Below are positions 17,873-31,361 of a stretch of DNA of 64,000 bases, one piece after another (positions within the stretch are counted from its first letter, which is position 1; the number at the start of each line of letters is the position of its first letter). The notes beneath the pieces were generated by a model, which saw only the letters and a program-made list of their open reading frames with translations, made no database searches and was not told the origin of the DNA. Both the position numbers and the translations under genes were made by a program. Source of the DNA: G942493375 sp942493375 (GTDB taxonomy: Bacteria > Armatimonadota > UBA5829); contig OW818698.1 of the NCBI GenBank assembly GCA_942493375.1, positions 3,100,001 to 3,164,000 of the forward strand, read 5' to 3'.

Positions 17873-17892
17873 CAATAGCGATGAGAGACGCA
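17873..17892 (-). other. 3' half of the 23S rRNA processing stem
   Basis: CAATAGCGATGAGAGACGCA here is complementary (19 of 20) to 20986-21005 on the other side of the 23S gene. The two form the long flanking stem cut by RNase III in precursor 23S rRNA. Confidence 0.85.
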
Positions 17893-17951
17893 GTGTATTA
17901 TAAATAATACACCTACATAACCTTAAGAACTGGCTTAGTTTATTAATATAA

Positions 17952-20925
<2,974 letters not shown>

Positions 20926-20985
20926 ACAAAGCCTGTTCTTAATAATCATTTTTCCTGTACTTGCGTTACAAGTACATTTATAGTA

Positions 20986-21005
20986 TGCGTCTCTCATCAC
21001 TATTG
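20986..21005 (-). other. 5' half of the 23S rRNA processing stem
   Basis: TGCGTCTCTCATCACTATTG pairs with 17873-17892 (one mismatch), bracketing 23S. It marks the RNase III processing site in the precursor. Confidence 0.85.
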
Positions 21006-21184
21006 AATTGTCAATTAGAGTCAATCCGAAGGATTTACTCCTAATTCATTACGAAGTAATGAACCTAATGTATTAGTTATAACCAACCCAGTCCGCTAGG
21101 ACTCAGTGAATTAAAACCAATCCACTTACCAAACAAAATACCGACTCCACTTTGGGAAATCGGTACGCCAGTTCAGTAAAAACT

Positions 21185-21211
21185 GGATAGTGTAAGCGTG
21201 ATAGAAACAGG
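21185..21211 (-). other. 3' half of the 16S rRNA processing stem
   Basis: This 27-base stretch (containing AGTGTAAGCGTGATAGAAAC) is complementary with few mismatches to 22930-22956 upstream of 16S, which contains TCTCTATCACACTTACACTA. The two form the RNase III stem around precursor 16S. Confidence 0.85.
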
Positions 21212-21288
21212 AAACGACCTAGGATACTCCGGCCACCATAAATCATGTACTGTAGATAAATCTACAACCGTTCAGGCAGCACTCTTAT

Positions 21289-22824
<1,536 letters not shown>

Positions 22825-23143
22825 AAATCTATAGTCAATACCCATCGCTGGGCATAACTTACTAATGGAAAGTCATTCCATGTATGATTAGCGATGATCA
22901 ATCTTACGACCAATCACAGCCAACTTAACCCTGTCTCTATCACACTTACACTATTCAATTCTCAAAGAACTGGATACCGCTTCCGATCACTTCTGCTATC
23001 GGAAGCTACCCGTCCCTATAAACTGGGACAATAAAACGCCTGAAGAAACTTCCTCCAGGCGATGGGCACAAACTCTGGTGTCCTTACCGCTATGCTGTCC
23101 CTAAGTCCATCACTGAACTATCGGTTCAGGTTTCAACGGCACA
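22825..23143 (-). promoter_or_regulatory. rRNA leader with boxA-like element and hairpins
   Basis: The transcribed leader between promoter P2 and 16S. Read on the minus strand it contains three notable elements. A terminator-like hairpin lies at about 23036-23061 (GCCTGGAGGAAG ... CTTCAGGC, then GTTTTATT). A second hairpin lies at about 22981-23006 (CTTCCGAT/ATCGGAAG). A boxA-like TTCTTTGAGA lies at 22961-22970, just before the 16S processing stem at 22930-22956. The boxA fits the usual antitermination of rRNA transcription. The U-rich hairpin could act as an early attenuator that antitermination overcomes. Confidence 0.6.
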
Positions 23144-23150
23144 GGAGTAT

Positions 23151-23179
23151 ATTATATCAAGCCCCGATTTGTTTGTCAA
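23151..23179 (-). promoter_or_regulatory. rRNA operon promoter P2 (consensus sigma-70)
   Basis: On the minus strand TTGACA, 17 bases, TATAAT: a perfect consensus promoter about 325 bases upstream of 16S. Confidence 0.9.
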
Positions 23180-23196
23180 GAACTATTTTCGTTCTC

Positions 23197-23233
23197 ACAA
23201 AACAAATCGGCTGAAACAAACTCATTTCAACCG
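23197..23233 (-). terminator. Expression-platform terminator downstream of the riboswitch
   Basis: On the minus strand CGGTTGAAA / TTTCAGCCG (one G-U pair) with an 8-nt loop, followed by ATTTGTTTTG. It sits about 17 bases after the c-di-AMP aptamer and before promoter P2, the expected place for an expression platform. Confidence 0.75.
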
Positions 23234-23249
23234 AAAACTGCGGATCTTC

Positions 23250-23380
23250 CTGCCGCGCCTACGGAGTTAGCTGTCGGGCTGGGGTAGGAAGAAAGCCCCT
23301 CTCATAAGAGATTCGCCCCGGAACCGGGTTCTCCGCTCCATAATTAATACATTCCATGAATGCATTGGGATTCGGCGTCT
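23250..23380 (-). ncRNA. c-di-AMP riboswitch (ydaO/yuaA type)
   Basis: The minus strand carries the ydaO-yuaA aptamer landmarks in order. First is G-A-C-G-C-C-G-A-A-T-C-C (23368-23379), which also starts the closing stem. Next are GGAGCGGAGAACC, then a GGGGCGAATCTC segment. Last is the diagnostic 3' block CCCGACAGCTAACTCCG-AGGCG (about 23256-23278), closing CGCC/GGCG. This class binds cyclic di-AMP and usually switches off cell-wall or potassium/osmolyte genes. Here the only downstream transcription unit on this strand is the rRNA operon. A good promoter lies about 85 bases upstream and a terminator hairpin directly downstream. Confidence 0.88.
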
Positions 23381-23462
23381 AATTTTCCCAAAGGAGACTA
23401 GTTATTCGGTTGTATATGCGATTGTCCAGTTGTGTGTGGGGACATCACTGCACCCAAACAAA

Positions 23463-23491
23463 ATTATACACGGATATGTATCAGAAGTCAA
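23463..23491 (-). promoter_or_regulatory. Distal promoter P1 feeding the c-di-AMP riboswitch
   Basis: On the minus strand TTGACT, 17 bases, TATAAT (23463-23468 is the -10). Transcripts starting near 23456 would run through the riboswitch and, if not terminated, into the rRNA operon. Confidence 0.82.
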
Positions 23492-23642
23492 TGCTTTTGC
23501 AAAAGATAATAATAAAAAGGTTACACACATATTTCCGCGACGTTAATTCCACCAATAAGTAAGCGATGAAATATGAGCATCGACGTAGAACAGTCAGGCG
23601 TAAACAAGATCCGCCTGACTGCACTACATAGAATCCTGTCAG

Positions 23643-24743
23643 CTATTCGTCCAACCAGCCATGAACCAAACCAGTTGGTAATGGGGCAGGTTTATTGCAT
23701 GTGCTTTCCAGCATTATATGCTTGTTTGAGTTGGAAGAATCACTGAACGAATGCATTATATCCAGAACGTGATATGCCTGTTCACCGCATGCTCTATGCG
23801 CTCTTCCAGTGCGTAGTCCATAAGCCATATCTGCTACACCGATTCCACGTCCCTGATCGGTGTAACCATGTGAGAATGGCATCTCACTCCAATCTGCTGC
23901 TCCTGCTCTACGTACCTTAATAGTACCACCAAAACAGTTGGGATCGGGAACACTCAGACTACCCTCTGTGCCGTATATCTCTATGCAAGGTAGATTTGTC
24001 GCCCTTACATCAAAACTCATGGCTACGGTAGCAACAGCTCCACATGCAAAGTCGACAGTCCCAGCAAGGTGAGTTGGTGTTTCTACCTTAACTTTGGTTC
24101 CGAACTTTGGCTGACTTGTGATAAGTCTTTCAGGGAATGTAATCCTTGTAGATCCACATACTCTTGTCGCAGGTCCCAGCAAGGCAATAAGAGCCGTCAG
24201 GTAGTATGGTCCCATATCAAACATAGGTCCACCACCCTCCTTATAGAAGAACTCAGGATCCGGATGCCAGCCTTCCGGGCCATATCCTACCATAAACGCC
24301 ATCGCAGCTAAAGGATCGCCAATCCATCCGTCATTGATGATTTTTATGCAGGTCTGTATTCCACCACCCAGGAAAGTATCCGGTGCACAACCTATTCTGA
24401 CACCCTTAGCGGCAGCAGCAGCTAATAGAGCCTTGCCATCCTCGCGGGTGACTGCAAGAGGTTTTTCATTGTGAACAGACTTTCCGGCTTCGATGACTTT
24501 CATAGCCACTTCAGCATGGACCTTAGGTATGGTAAGATTGATGACTATCTTGATTTCAGGATCTGCAAGAAGCTCATCGATACTCATCGCCAGGCATCCA
24601 TTAGCGGTAGCAACAGCAGTTGCTCGCTCCGGTATTATGTCAGCAACAGCCTTGATCTCTAGAGCTGGGAACATACCACAACCCTGGAAATATGCTCCAA
24701 CGATATTGCCACAGCCTATAATTCCGATTTTTGTCTTTTCCAT
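23643..24743 (-). CDS. Gfo/Idh/MocA-family sugar oxidoreductase
   Basis: A 366-residue cytoplasmic NAD(P)-dependent dehydrogenase. The N-terminal Rossmann motif is I-G-I-I-G-C-G-N-I-V-G. The family signature N-E-K-P-L-A-V-T lies near residue 95, with Lys as the catalytic/cofactor-positioning residue. The mixed beta-sheet domain contains G-G-G-P-M-F-D-M-G-P-Y-Y, with D and the following Y at the active site. Such enzymes oxidise or epimerise sugars, inositols or their acids. It begins 24 nt after the ThuA-like gene, behind GGAAGGA. Co-occurrence with ThuA is common in sugar-utilisation operons, where the pair is thought to handle keto-sugars. Confidence 0.92.
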   Translation of the reverse strand: MEKTKIGIIGCGNIVGAYFQGCGMFPALEIKAVADIIPERATAVATANGCLAMSIDELLADPEIKIVINLTIPKVHAEVAMKVIEAGKSVHNEKPLAVTREDGKALLAAAAAKGVRIGCAPDTFLGGGIQTCIKIINDGWIGDPLAAMAFMVGYGPEGWHPDPEFFYKEGGGPMFDMGPYYLTALIALLGPATRVCGSTRITFPERLITSQPKFGTKVKVETPTHLAGTVDFACGAVATVAMSFDVRATNLPCIEIYGTEGSLSVPDPNCFGGTIKVRRAGAADWSEMPFSHGYTDQGRGIGVADMAYGLRTGRAHRACGEQAYHVLDIMHSFSDSSNSNKHIMLESTCNKPAPLPTGLVHGWLDE

Positions 24744-24767
24744 TTATACTATCCTTCCATTTCGATT

Positions 24768-25415
24768 CTAGCGAGTAGCCCAGACCATACCTCTGACTAC
24801 AATCTCTTTAGCTTCTGGAACGTCAAAGTCACTGGCTACATGACCAAGGGAGCTATAGAAAACTTTTCCTTTACCCCAAGCTCTGGTCCACACAGCAGGC
24901 ATGACACATCCGGCAATCCACGGGGATTCATCATTGTCAGCAAAAGTACTGGTTGCCAGGACTTTATTGGAGGGGTCAACATGCATATAATACTGCTCAC
25001 TGACCATTTTGAAGTCCGACAAACCAGCTGTAATGGGATCCTCGTGATCGGTAATATTCACTGTATATTCTGTTATATTACCCGGGTGTGCAACCCATTG
25101 GCCACCAACCATAAACTGATAAGTGCAGTTGTTCCTGAATGCATCTCCCATTCCACCATGCCAACCTGCGATACCGGTGCCTTCAGCAATTGCCTTAAGC
25201 AGACCCGCTTCCTGTTCGCCGGTAATCTCACCACAAGTCCACGAAGGGACAATAAGGTCAAAAGACCGCATTTTAGCTTCGTCTGTATAGACATCCATGC
25301 TGTCGGTGATTTCTACTGTATATCCACTCTTTTCGAGTATAGGAGCAAAAACATCCACGCACTGCTTGGGTTCGTGTCCGTCCCAGCCGCCCCAGACCAT
25401 CAAAACTGATTTCAT
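24768..25415 (-). CDS. ThuA-like protein (trehalose-utilisation family)
   Basis: 215 residues, started at ATG 25415 behind AGAGGTG; the longer open frame to 25928 upstream is not coding. The fold is the class-I glutamine-amidotransferase-like ThuA domain: V-L-M-V-W-G-G-W-D-G-H-E-P at the N-terminus, I-A-G-W-H-G-G-M-G-D-A-F near residue 84, and G-K-G-K-V-F-Y-S-S-L-G-H at the C-terminus. It has no catalytic Cys of the amidotransferases, as is normal for ThuA. In rhizobia ThuA acts with the Gfo/Idh enzyme ThuB in conversion of trehalose-type disaccharides to 3-keto forms. The same pairing is seen here. Confidence 0.88.
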   Translation of the reverse strand: MKSVLMVWGGWDGHEPKQCVDVFAPILEKSGYTVEITDSMDVYTDEAKMRSFDLIVPSWTCGEITGEQEAGLLKAIAEGTGIAGWHGGMGDAFRNNCTYQFMVGGQWVAHPGNITEYTVNITDHEDPITAGLSDFKMVSEQYYMHVDPSNKVLATSTFADNDESPWIAGCVMPAVWTRAWGKGKVFYSSLGHVASDFDVPEAKEIVVRGMVWATR

Positions 25416-25559
25416 CTGACTCACACCTCTGCTTTGAAACATTGGCCACACCATTTGATAATGGCGTAGATTACGCGGTAATTGTACCACCGGACACAAT
25501 AGAATGGAAGTAAAAGTATTGTAGACAAAAATCTGAGCTCGAATAATGATGCAGTAAAG

Positions 25560-25588
25560 TGTCGAAAGATCCCCAATTGCAGTATAAT
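25560..25588 (+). promoter_or_regulatory. Probable promoter of the 25621 gene
   Basis: A perfect TATAAT lies at 25583-25588, about 33 bases upstream of the start. The -35 candidate 17 bases before it (TGTCGA) is weak. Confidence 0.5.
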
Positions 25589-25620
25589 AGCGCAAATCCC
25601 TATAAAAATTGGAGATCGCA

Positions 25621-28600
25621 ATGCTCAGAAATCTTTCGTTGGCAATGATTATTATTATGACAGTGTTAGTATGTTCAGCAAGTCTGGCAGATAACACCCG
25701 ACCAGTATGGACTGCATCCAGGATCGTCAATGTACCTGATGTTACCAGCCTGGCTAAAGGTGGAGATTGGTCGGATGCATCCTCATTTTCAGGACTGACC
25801 TGCTTTGGCACTGCACTAATGTCAAGCAACCAGCCTACATTCTGGGTCGGATATGATGATACCAGACTGTACGTAGCCTTTAGAGTTCCCCGAAATGGAG
25901 CATTCCCGTTCCTGGCAGCTACAACCAACAGGGATGGTGGAGTTTGGAACGACGACGCTGTTGAGGTGTTTCTAGACCCGAATCAGACCCGAAGCACATA
26001 CTATCAGTTGATAGTAGCAGCAAATGGAGCTATTTATGACGCGAAAGGCCGTGAGTCAGGCTGGAACGGGAACTGGACAATTAAAAGTGCAGAAGGCGAC
26101 AGCGTGTGGGCAGCCATATGCTCGATTCCATTTAGTGAACTAGGAGCAATCAAACCAGATATCAATTCTAAGTGGGGATTAAACCTAGCAGTTGACCGCA
26201 CAATTAATCAACGGCCTTCGAACGGGTTGGCCAGTGAAGAGCAACTAATTGCGTGGTCGCTGACGGCTTCAACACTACATGAGCCTCAATCATTTGGGAC
26301 ACTTATCTTTGGCAACGATAAACCATTTAAATTGGCTTTTCAGCCTGAACAACATTGGAAGGCCATAAAGATCCCTTCAGGCATTGTACAATCTCCTACA
26401 TCTATAAACATTACTGATAGCCAGGGGAAAATGATTGATAATTATTCCCTGCAACCCGGAAATCCTATAGATATCACCACAAAACAACTAAATCCGGGCA
26501 AATATGAACTAGCTGTTTCCGCCGGTCCAACAGGATCAGAAGCAGGACTCCTGAAGGGTAATTTCCAGGTTACCGAAGGATTTGAATCCCAGATATCCTA
26601 TTTATTTACCAATAAGCAGTTGCTCATTAAGGTAGCGAATTCAGAATCACACAGAGATATTGATTCTATTAAAGCAGATGTTTGCAATGCTCAAGGGAAT
26701 GTAATTACATCATTAGTCATCCACGTTGATCCTCAAACTGGTCGCGGTAATGCGAAGAGTAAATCTATTAATCTAAAGTCTGGCATATACTCAGTTGTTT
26801 TTAAGGATAATAAAACCGGTGTAAAGCTCTCTGAAAAGACATGGAATTTCCCCGGTAATCCAAAATGGCTGGGAACGGCTGCTGGAAAGATCGATGACAA
26901 CTGGTTGCCTAAACCCTGGACTCCTGTTAGAGTCAAAACTGGAAAGAATTTAAACGTAGGTGTATGGGGTAGAGAATATGGTTTTGGCAAAGCCGGACTG
27001 CTAGACTCAGTCATATCAACCGGCAATGAACTGCTTGCTGCACCCATGAGCATGGTAGCTAATACTGACGGTACCAAGCTTGTATGGAACCAAAAAGAAT
27101 GCAATATCACCAGCAAGGGTCGGGGTGCTGTCAGTTTTGTAAGCACGTCAGAAGCCAAAGGAATCAAAGTCAGGTGCAATGCGAAGGCTGAGTTTGATGG
27201 ATTTATACAACTCGACTTCAGTGTAACGTCCACAAAACCGGATGCATCATTGGATAATCTTGTGTTCGATATACCAATTAGGCGACAGTTCGCAACACTA
27301 TTTCACAGCTTCCCCAGGCATACAGTTTGGGCCGGGGTTGATATGAATGATTTTAACGCAGGGCTTGCTCCAAACAAATATTGGAGCAGTTTCTTCCTTC
27401 CCCATGTATGGCTGGGAAATGAAGATAAGGGTCTGCAGTGGCTGTGTGAATCTGCAAAGGGATGGAGACCCGCTGATCCGAACAAAGCTATTGAGATCAT
27501 ACCTGAACCAAGCAAAACGACCCTTCGGTTGAATGTAATAGGCAAGAACACCAGGATCGGCAACGGACTTAAATATACATTTATGTTCCAGGCAAGTCCT
27601 ATCAAACCGATGTCATCTGAAAGATACTATATGGGATATTCTCATGTTGGTGGATACGGTATGGAGAAGCAGCCGTATGGCCCTCAAAACTCAGCCGCTG
27701 TCACTTATCCTCTGAAAGGCAATTTGGACTTTGCCAAGGGAACGGTAGAGATAACGGTAACTCCACACTTCGATTCGATGGATCCTGCATCCAGAAATGC
27801 TGATCTATTCTATGTCCAATGGCCGGCAGACAAGCGTCTGGAACCGGATAACCTGATCTGTCTTTATTGGAACCAGGACGACAAAGGCATGCGGGAAGTC
27901 ACGCGAGATAAGGGTGTCTACACCCGTACAAATGGAGCACAGTTCCCCTGGAAACCAGGTGAAGTGCATACAGTAGCACTGGTCTGGGGAGGAAATGCTG
28001 ATGGTGTCTATGTGGATGGCAAACTGGAATCAGCTGGTATGCCCGGGGCTCTGTTACCCAACCTGCCGATAGAAGGTGGAGTAATCACTCTGGGAGGACC
28101 ATTCACAAACTTCAATGTCCGCCAGATAAGGATATCATCCGCCCCAAAATCTGCAGAACAACTTGGCAAGGGCAGTGAAATACTCGACGCTGACAACACA
28201 ACACTCCTCTTGGACAGGTTCGATAGCATCAAAATGCAGGGCAAAAACAAGATTTCTACACCAATAATATCTGCAGACAGCAAGCCCGGTCTGATTGCAA
28301 AATATGCAAAAATGGAACCGGCTGGACTGCGATTGAAGGATATTGATGGTATCAACACATATACCCAACTCGATCATCAGAGAGATATCGGCACCAAAGT
28401 TATCGGTTATCACGAGTATTGGACTGATTATGAGGGTGATACCAGCACAACTCATGTGAAGGAACTGAAGTCTCTGACTGATGCAATTCACAAGAACAAA
28501 ATGAATCTGGTTCTATACACAAGCTGGATGATTGCCGACATCAATCCTGAATATACGCTCTACGGTGAAGAGTGTATTGATCTTGCCAAGAATATGTTTG

Positions 28601-29457
28601 TCTATACCCGGGAGCCCAAACAGACTGACTATGTTCTTTGTGCAAACAGCATCTGGCACGACAGAGTCATAGACGGTATATCCGATATGTTCAAAAAGTA
28701 TCATCCGGACGGTATATATACGGACGGCCTCACATATCCCGGAGACTGCACCAACGAGTTGCACGGCTGCGGTTTTATTGGCGAGAATGGTGAGAGACAG
28801 CCCACGCAAAATATCTTGTCGATTCGCAACACTATGAAACGTGTCTATCGCATTATGGAGAAGCAAGGTAAAAAGACTTATTGGGTAGCTCATAGCTCGG
28901 GTTCAATAACTCTCCCTACCCTTGGATTTGTAGATGCCTACCTTGATGGTGAGCATTTGACAGCACTTCCAAGACCCTTCCAGCTTCCTCTGGACTTTTT
29001 CCGGGCAGAGTTTATGGGTCATAACTTCGGTATACCTGCGTTGTTCCTGGTCTACAACTGGGGAGCCGGAATGATAGACTCAGAAGGTTTCGCGATCAGT
29101 CTGCTGCACGATACGGAACTAGGCTGGGACCAGAACTACACAGTCAAAATGTGGAAGCTCTGGAAAGACTTCAGACCGGAAAAAGCCAGGTTCATGCCAT
29201 ACTGGGTGCCTGCCAACTTCACTGCTCCAGACAATGTGAAAATCAGCTACTATATAAAGCCCAACGGAGACGCTATCATCATAGCTGTAAATACCGGAAA
29301 GACGGATATATCTGGCAGCGTTGGGGTGATTGGAAAGATCGTCGGTGCAAAAGATGCTTTCGACGGTTCAGGAGTTGTCGTAGAATCCGGAAAAATAACT
29401 GATACGTTTTTACCATGGAAAGCTAAGGTGTATAGGGCTAAAGTTGTAAAGAAGTGA
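25621..29457 (+). CDS. Giant secreted CBM9 / DUF6067-type glycoside-hydrolase-like protein
   Basis: 1278 residues from ATG 25621 (GGAG six bases upstream); signal peptide to about residue 24 (C-S-A-S-L-A-D). Domains in order: a CBM9/DOMON-like beta-sandwich (about 30-230; W-N-D-D-A-V-E-V-F-L-D and Y-Y-Q-L-I-V mark it), beta-rich linkers (230-430) and a DUF6067-type beta domain (430-700; H-V-W-L-G-N-E-D-K-G-L-Q-W). A LamG/concanavalin-like sandwich follows (about 700-850), then a TIM barrel (880-1180; Y-H-P-D-G-I-Y-T-D-G-L-T-Y-P) and a final beta domain. The Asp in the barrel strand is a likely catalytic residue (inference). It probably acts outside the membrane on a complex polysaccharide. 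A 1435-residue paralogue lies at 51587. Confidence 0.82.
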   Translation: MLRNLSLAMIIIMTVLVCSASLADNTRPVWTASRIVNVPDVTSLAKGGDWSDASSFSGLTCFGTALMSSNQPTFWVGYDDTRLYVAFRVPRNGAFPFLAATTNRDGGVWNDDAVEVFLDPNQTRSTYYQLIVAANGAIYDAKGRESGWNGNWTIKSAEGDSVWAAICSIPFSELGAIKPDINSKWGLNLAVDRTINQRPSNGLASEEQLIAWSLTASTLHEPQSFGTLIFGNDKPFKLAFQPEQHWKAIKIPSGIVQSPTSINITDSQGKMIDNYSLQPGNPIDITTKQLNPGKYELAVSAGPTGSEAGLLKGNFQVTEGFESQISYLFTNKQLLIKVANSESHRDIDSIKADVCNAQGNVITSLVIHVDPQTGRGNAKSKSINLKSGIYSVVFKDNKTGVKLSEKTWNFPGNPKWLGTAAGKIDDNWLPKPWTPVRVKTGKNLNVGVWGREYGFGKAGLLDSVISTGNELLAAPMSMVANTDGTKLVWNQKECNITSKGRGAVSFVSTSEAKGIKVRCNAKAEFDGFIQLDFSVTSTKPDASLDNLVFDIPIRRQFATLFHSFPRHTVWAGVDMNDFNAGLAPNKYWSSFFLPHVWLGNEDKGLQWLCESAKGWRPADPNKAIEIIPEPSKTTLRLNVIGKNTRIGNGLKYTFMFQASPIKPMSSERYYMGYSHVGGYGMEKQPYGPQNSAAVTYPLKGNLDFAKGTVEITVTPHFDSMDPASRNADLFYVQWPADKRLEPDNLICLYWNQDDKGMREVTRDKGVYTRTNGAQFPWKPGEVHTVALVWGGNADGVYVDGKLESAGMPGALLPNLPIEGGVITLGGPFTNFNVRQIRISSAPKSAEQLGKGSEILDADNTTLLLDRFDSIKMQGKNKISTPIISADSKPGLIAKYAKMEPAGLRLKDIDGINTYTQLDHQRDIGTKVIGYHEYWTDYEGDTSTTHVKELKSLTDAIHKNKMNLVLYTSWMIADINPEYTLYGEECIDLAKNMFVYTREPKQTDYVLCANSIWHDRVIDGISDMFKKYHPDGIYTDGLTYPGDCTNELHGCGFIGENGERQPTQNILSIRNTMKRVYRIMEKQGKKTYWVAHSSGSITLPTLGFVDAYLDGEHLTALPRPFQLPLDFFRAEFMGHNFGIPALFLVYNWGAGMIDSEGFAISLLHDTELGWDQNYTVKMWKLWKDFRPEKARFMPYWVPANFTAPDNVKISYYIKPNGDAIIIAVNTGKTDISGSVGVIGKIVGAKDAFDGSGVVVESGKITDTFLPWKAKVYRAKVVKK

Positions 29458-29517
29458 AGCGTTGAGCTGTAAGTGCTGGATATAGGATATGATAATCATA
29501 TATATGAAATGCAGCAC

Positions 29518-30165
29518 TCACAACTCATATAGTTTCTTGAACCAATCAACAAATGCTTCAGAAGCGCAGATGTCGTTTTTGAAGCATTGTGCATTAATAG
29601 CAGTTCCATAAGGCAGTCCTGGTTCTTTCTGCCAAGCCAGCCATGTGTGAATAACTGCTTTATCCATATCTGGTTCTGAAAATTCGGCACCGTTTAACTT
29701 GGCATTTTGAGTAGAACTCTGTGCAAGAGGCAATAATACATCTTTGTCTGGAATGAGAGAGAACAGAAAATCTTCGAGTTTCCCTGGTTGGATGTTACAG
29801 GGCATCACCCATACACCAACTTTTGTTTCGCTTAGAGTTGAAGTCCCTATAAATCCGTCTTTGCAGGGATAGCTAAAAGGTTCTACCCCAGCCTTTCTTA
29901 ACTGTAATTCTATTTGCTGCCAACGAGCCTCAACATCAGTATCCGCATCAAAAACAAACCCTATCTTCGAAAAGGGAGCATTGCGAACTATATCAGTAAT
30001 ATCTTTTAGGAGTTTTTCCACACCCTTACCATCTTCCAGTTTGGGGCTTCGTGGATCTTTAGATTTTTCCTCAAGTATAATCCCGTTACGGGCAAGAAGA
30101 TGGATAATCACATGCTTATCATCAGTACCTTCAACGTACAATCTTGCTCGTTCTTCCGACATCAT
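29518..30165 (-). CDS. DUF3226 / TOPRIM-like protein, partner of the AAA ATPase
   Basis: A 215-residue soluble protein. The N-terminal strand L-Y-V-E-G-T-D-D-K-H resembles the E-G-x-x-D motif of TOPRIM folds. F-V-F-D-A-D-T-D near residue 70 supplies the D-x-D metal pair, and K-L-E-D-F-L-F-S is the typical DUF3226 segment. The ATG overlaps the stop of the upstream ATPase gene as ATGA, so the two are coupled. TOPRIM plus AAA15-type ATPase pairs occur in OLD-like and PARIS-like phage-defence modules, where the TOPRIM protein is the nuclease effector. That role is inferred from arrangement only. Confidence 0.8.
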   Translation of the reverse strand: MMSEERARLYVEGTDDKHVIIHLLARNGIILEEKSKDPRSPKLEDGKGVEKLLKDITDIVRNAPFSKIGFVFDADTDVEARWQQIELQLRKAGVEPFSYPCKDGFIGTSTLSETKVGVWVMPCNIQPGKLEDFLFSLIPDKDVLLPLAQSSTQNAKLNGAEFSEPDMDKAVIHTWLAWQKEPGLPYGTAINAQCFKNDICASEAFVDWFKKLYEL

Positions 30166-31283
30166 CTAACCTCCACATGATGCTCCAGCATCAAAGCGAG
30201 ATTAGTAGCTTCAGAATCAATCGAATGTTTCAATCTTGGATCAATTTTTTGGATCGAGACTTCATTAGCCAAATCGGTAGAATCTTCGCACAAATCCGCC
30301 AACCCACGTACACAATCCTGGCTATGAGTAGTCGCAAAAACCTGAACATCCAGTTCCTGAGCGGTTTTGATGACCAGTTTCCACATATCATCCATCACAG
30401 AATAGTGTAAACCTGTATCGATTTCATCTATCAATAAGAATCCATTAGCACATGAAGCTAATGCCAAGGCGAGTGTTAACATACGAGTCATTCCCTCGCC
30501 AAAACTACCGATAGGAAGTCGCTCTGAACCTTCCTCTACTCCTAGATAAAACCCACCTGAGTAACCTGAGTAATCAGTATCACCTCGAGGTGCAAATACA
30601 ATGCTTTTTATACCAGGATAAAGTATTTGAATCGCTCCTAAAACTAGCTCCTCACGCCCAGTTTTAACAACATTACCCCACATACTATCCAATTCCCTGG
30701 AAGATGTGCCAGACAGACCAATCCAATACCAAGGTGGTGATAGATATGTATCCTTTTTTGTCGGACGATCAAGTCTAGCTTTATTAAATCTCTCTGGAAA
30801 CAGGTAATTATCAGTCAAAATGTAATCGCAATGCTGGCGGTTATTTAATATCTTGGTAGCTGACACGATCAAGACTTGATGGTAGTCCATGTCTTCTGCT
30901 ACATCACCGTATGCTTGTTCATAAAGCCATCGGTCATCTCCTAGTGCCATTACAAGAACAAAACCAGGAGAATTTCCTGCTGATAGTATAGGGCCATTTG
31001 GCTGTATCGGCTTATGCCCATTAAATAGACGTAGTATTTCGCATCCAAAACGCCCATATTGTGACCATGACTCGGTATCCGGAAGTGCGCTGATCTCACC
31101 CCGCCGTTTCGCTATATCTACAATTACTCTTGGATCACCACCACTGATTAATAATTGCACAGCTTCTAAAAGTGCAGTTTTACCCGAATTATTTCGACCC
31201 GTCAGCAGGTTTACCCGCTTCAGGTTATCCATTCGGAATTTTTCGAAACCTCTGTAGTTTACCACTTCTAAATAACTAAGCAT
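30162..31283 (-). CDS. AAA-family ATPase, OLD/AAA15-like
   Basis: About 373 residues, started at ATG 31283 behind GAGGTG (the frame extends a little further upstream). It begins L-E-V-V-N-Y-R-G-F-E-K-F, the standard start of RecF/OLD-type SMC-like ATPases. Walker A is G-R-N-N-S-G-K-T-A-L-L-E. The signature-like stretch is S-F-G-E-G-M-T-R-M-L, Walker B is G-F-L-L-I-D-E-I-D-T-G-L-H, and the sensor region is V-F-A-T-T-H-S-Q-D-C. The region between the Walker motifs is short for a coiled coil. Its stop overlaps the start of the DUF3226 gene. It is a likely sensor/scaffold ATPase of a two-gene defence system. Confidence 0.88.
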   Translation of the reverse strand: MLSYLEVVNYRGFEKFRMDNLKRVNLLTGRNNSGKTALLEAVQLLISGGDPRVIVDIAKRRGEISALPDTESWSQYGRFGCEILRLFNGHKPIQPNGPILSAGNSPGFVLVMALGDDRWLYEQAYGDVAEDMDYHQVLIVSATKILNNRQHCDYILTDNYLFPERFNKARLDRPTKKDTYLSPPWYWIGLSGTSSRELDSMWGNVVKTGREELVLGAIQILYPGIKSIVFAPRGDTDYSGYSGGFYLGVEEGSERLPIGSFGEGMTRMLTLALALASCANGFLLIDEIDTGLHYSVMDDMWKLVIKTAQELDVQVFATTHSQDCVRGLADLCEDSTDLANEVSIQKIDPRLKHSIDSEATNLALMLEHHVEVR

Positions 31284-31361
31284 ACACACCTCACTGCAAC
31301 TTCCAGGCAGCAACAAATCTTTTCACATTTCATTATACACCAGTTAATAGTCCGGGAATCA

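Noticed and set aside
25416..25928. N-terminal extension of the ThuA-like protein
   Set aside because: Homology begins exactly at ATG 25415 with its own ribosome-binding site; the extension overlaps the divergent promoter and signal-peptide region of the 25621 gene.
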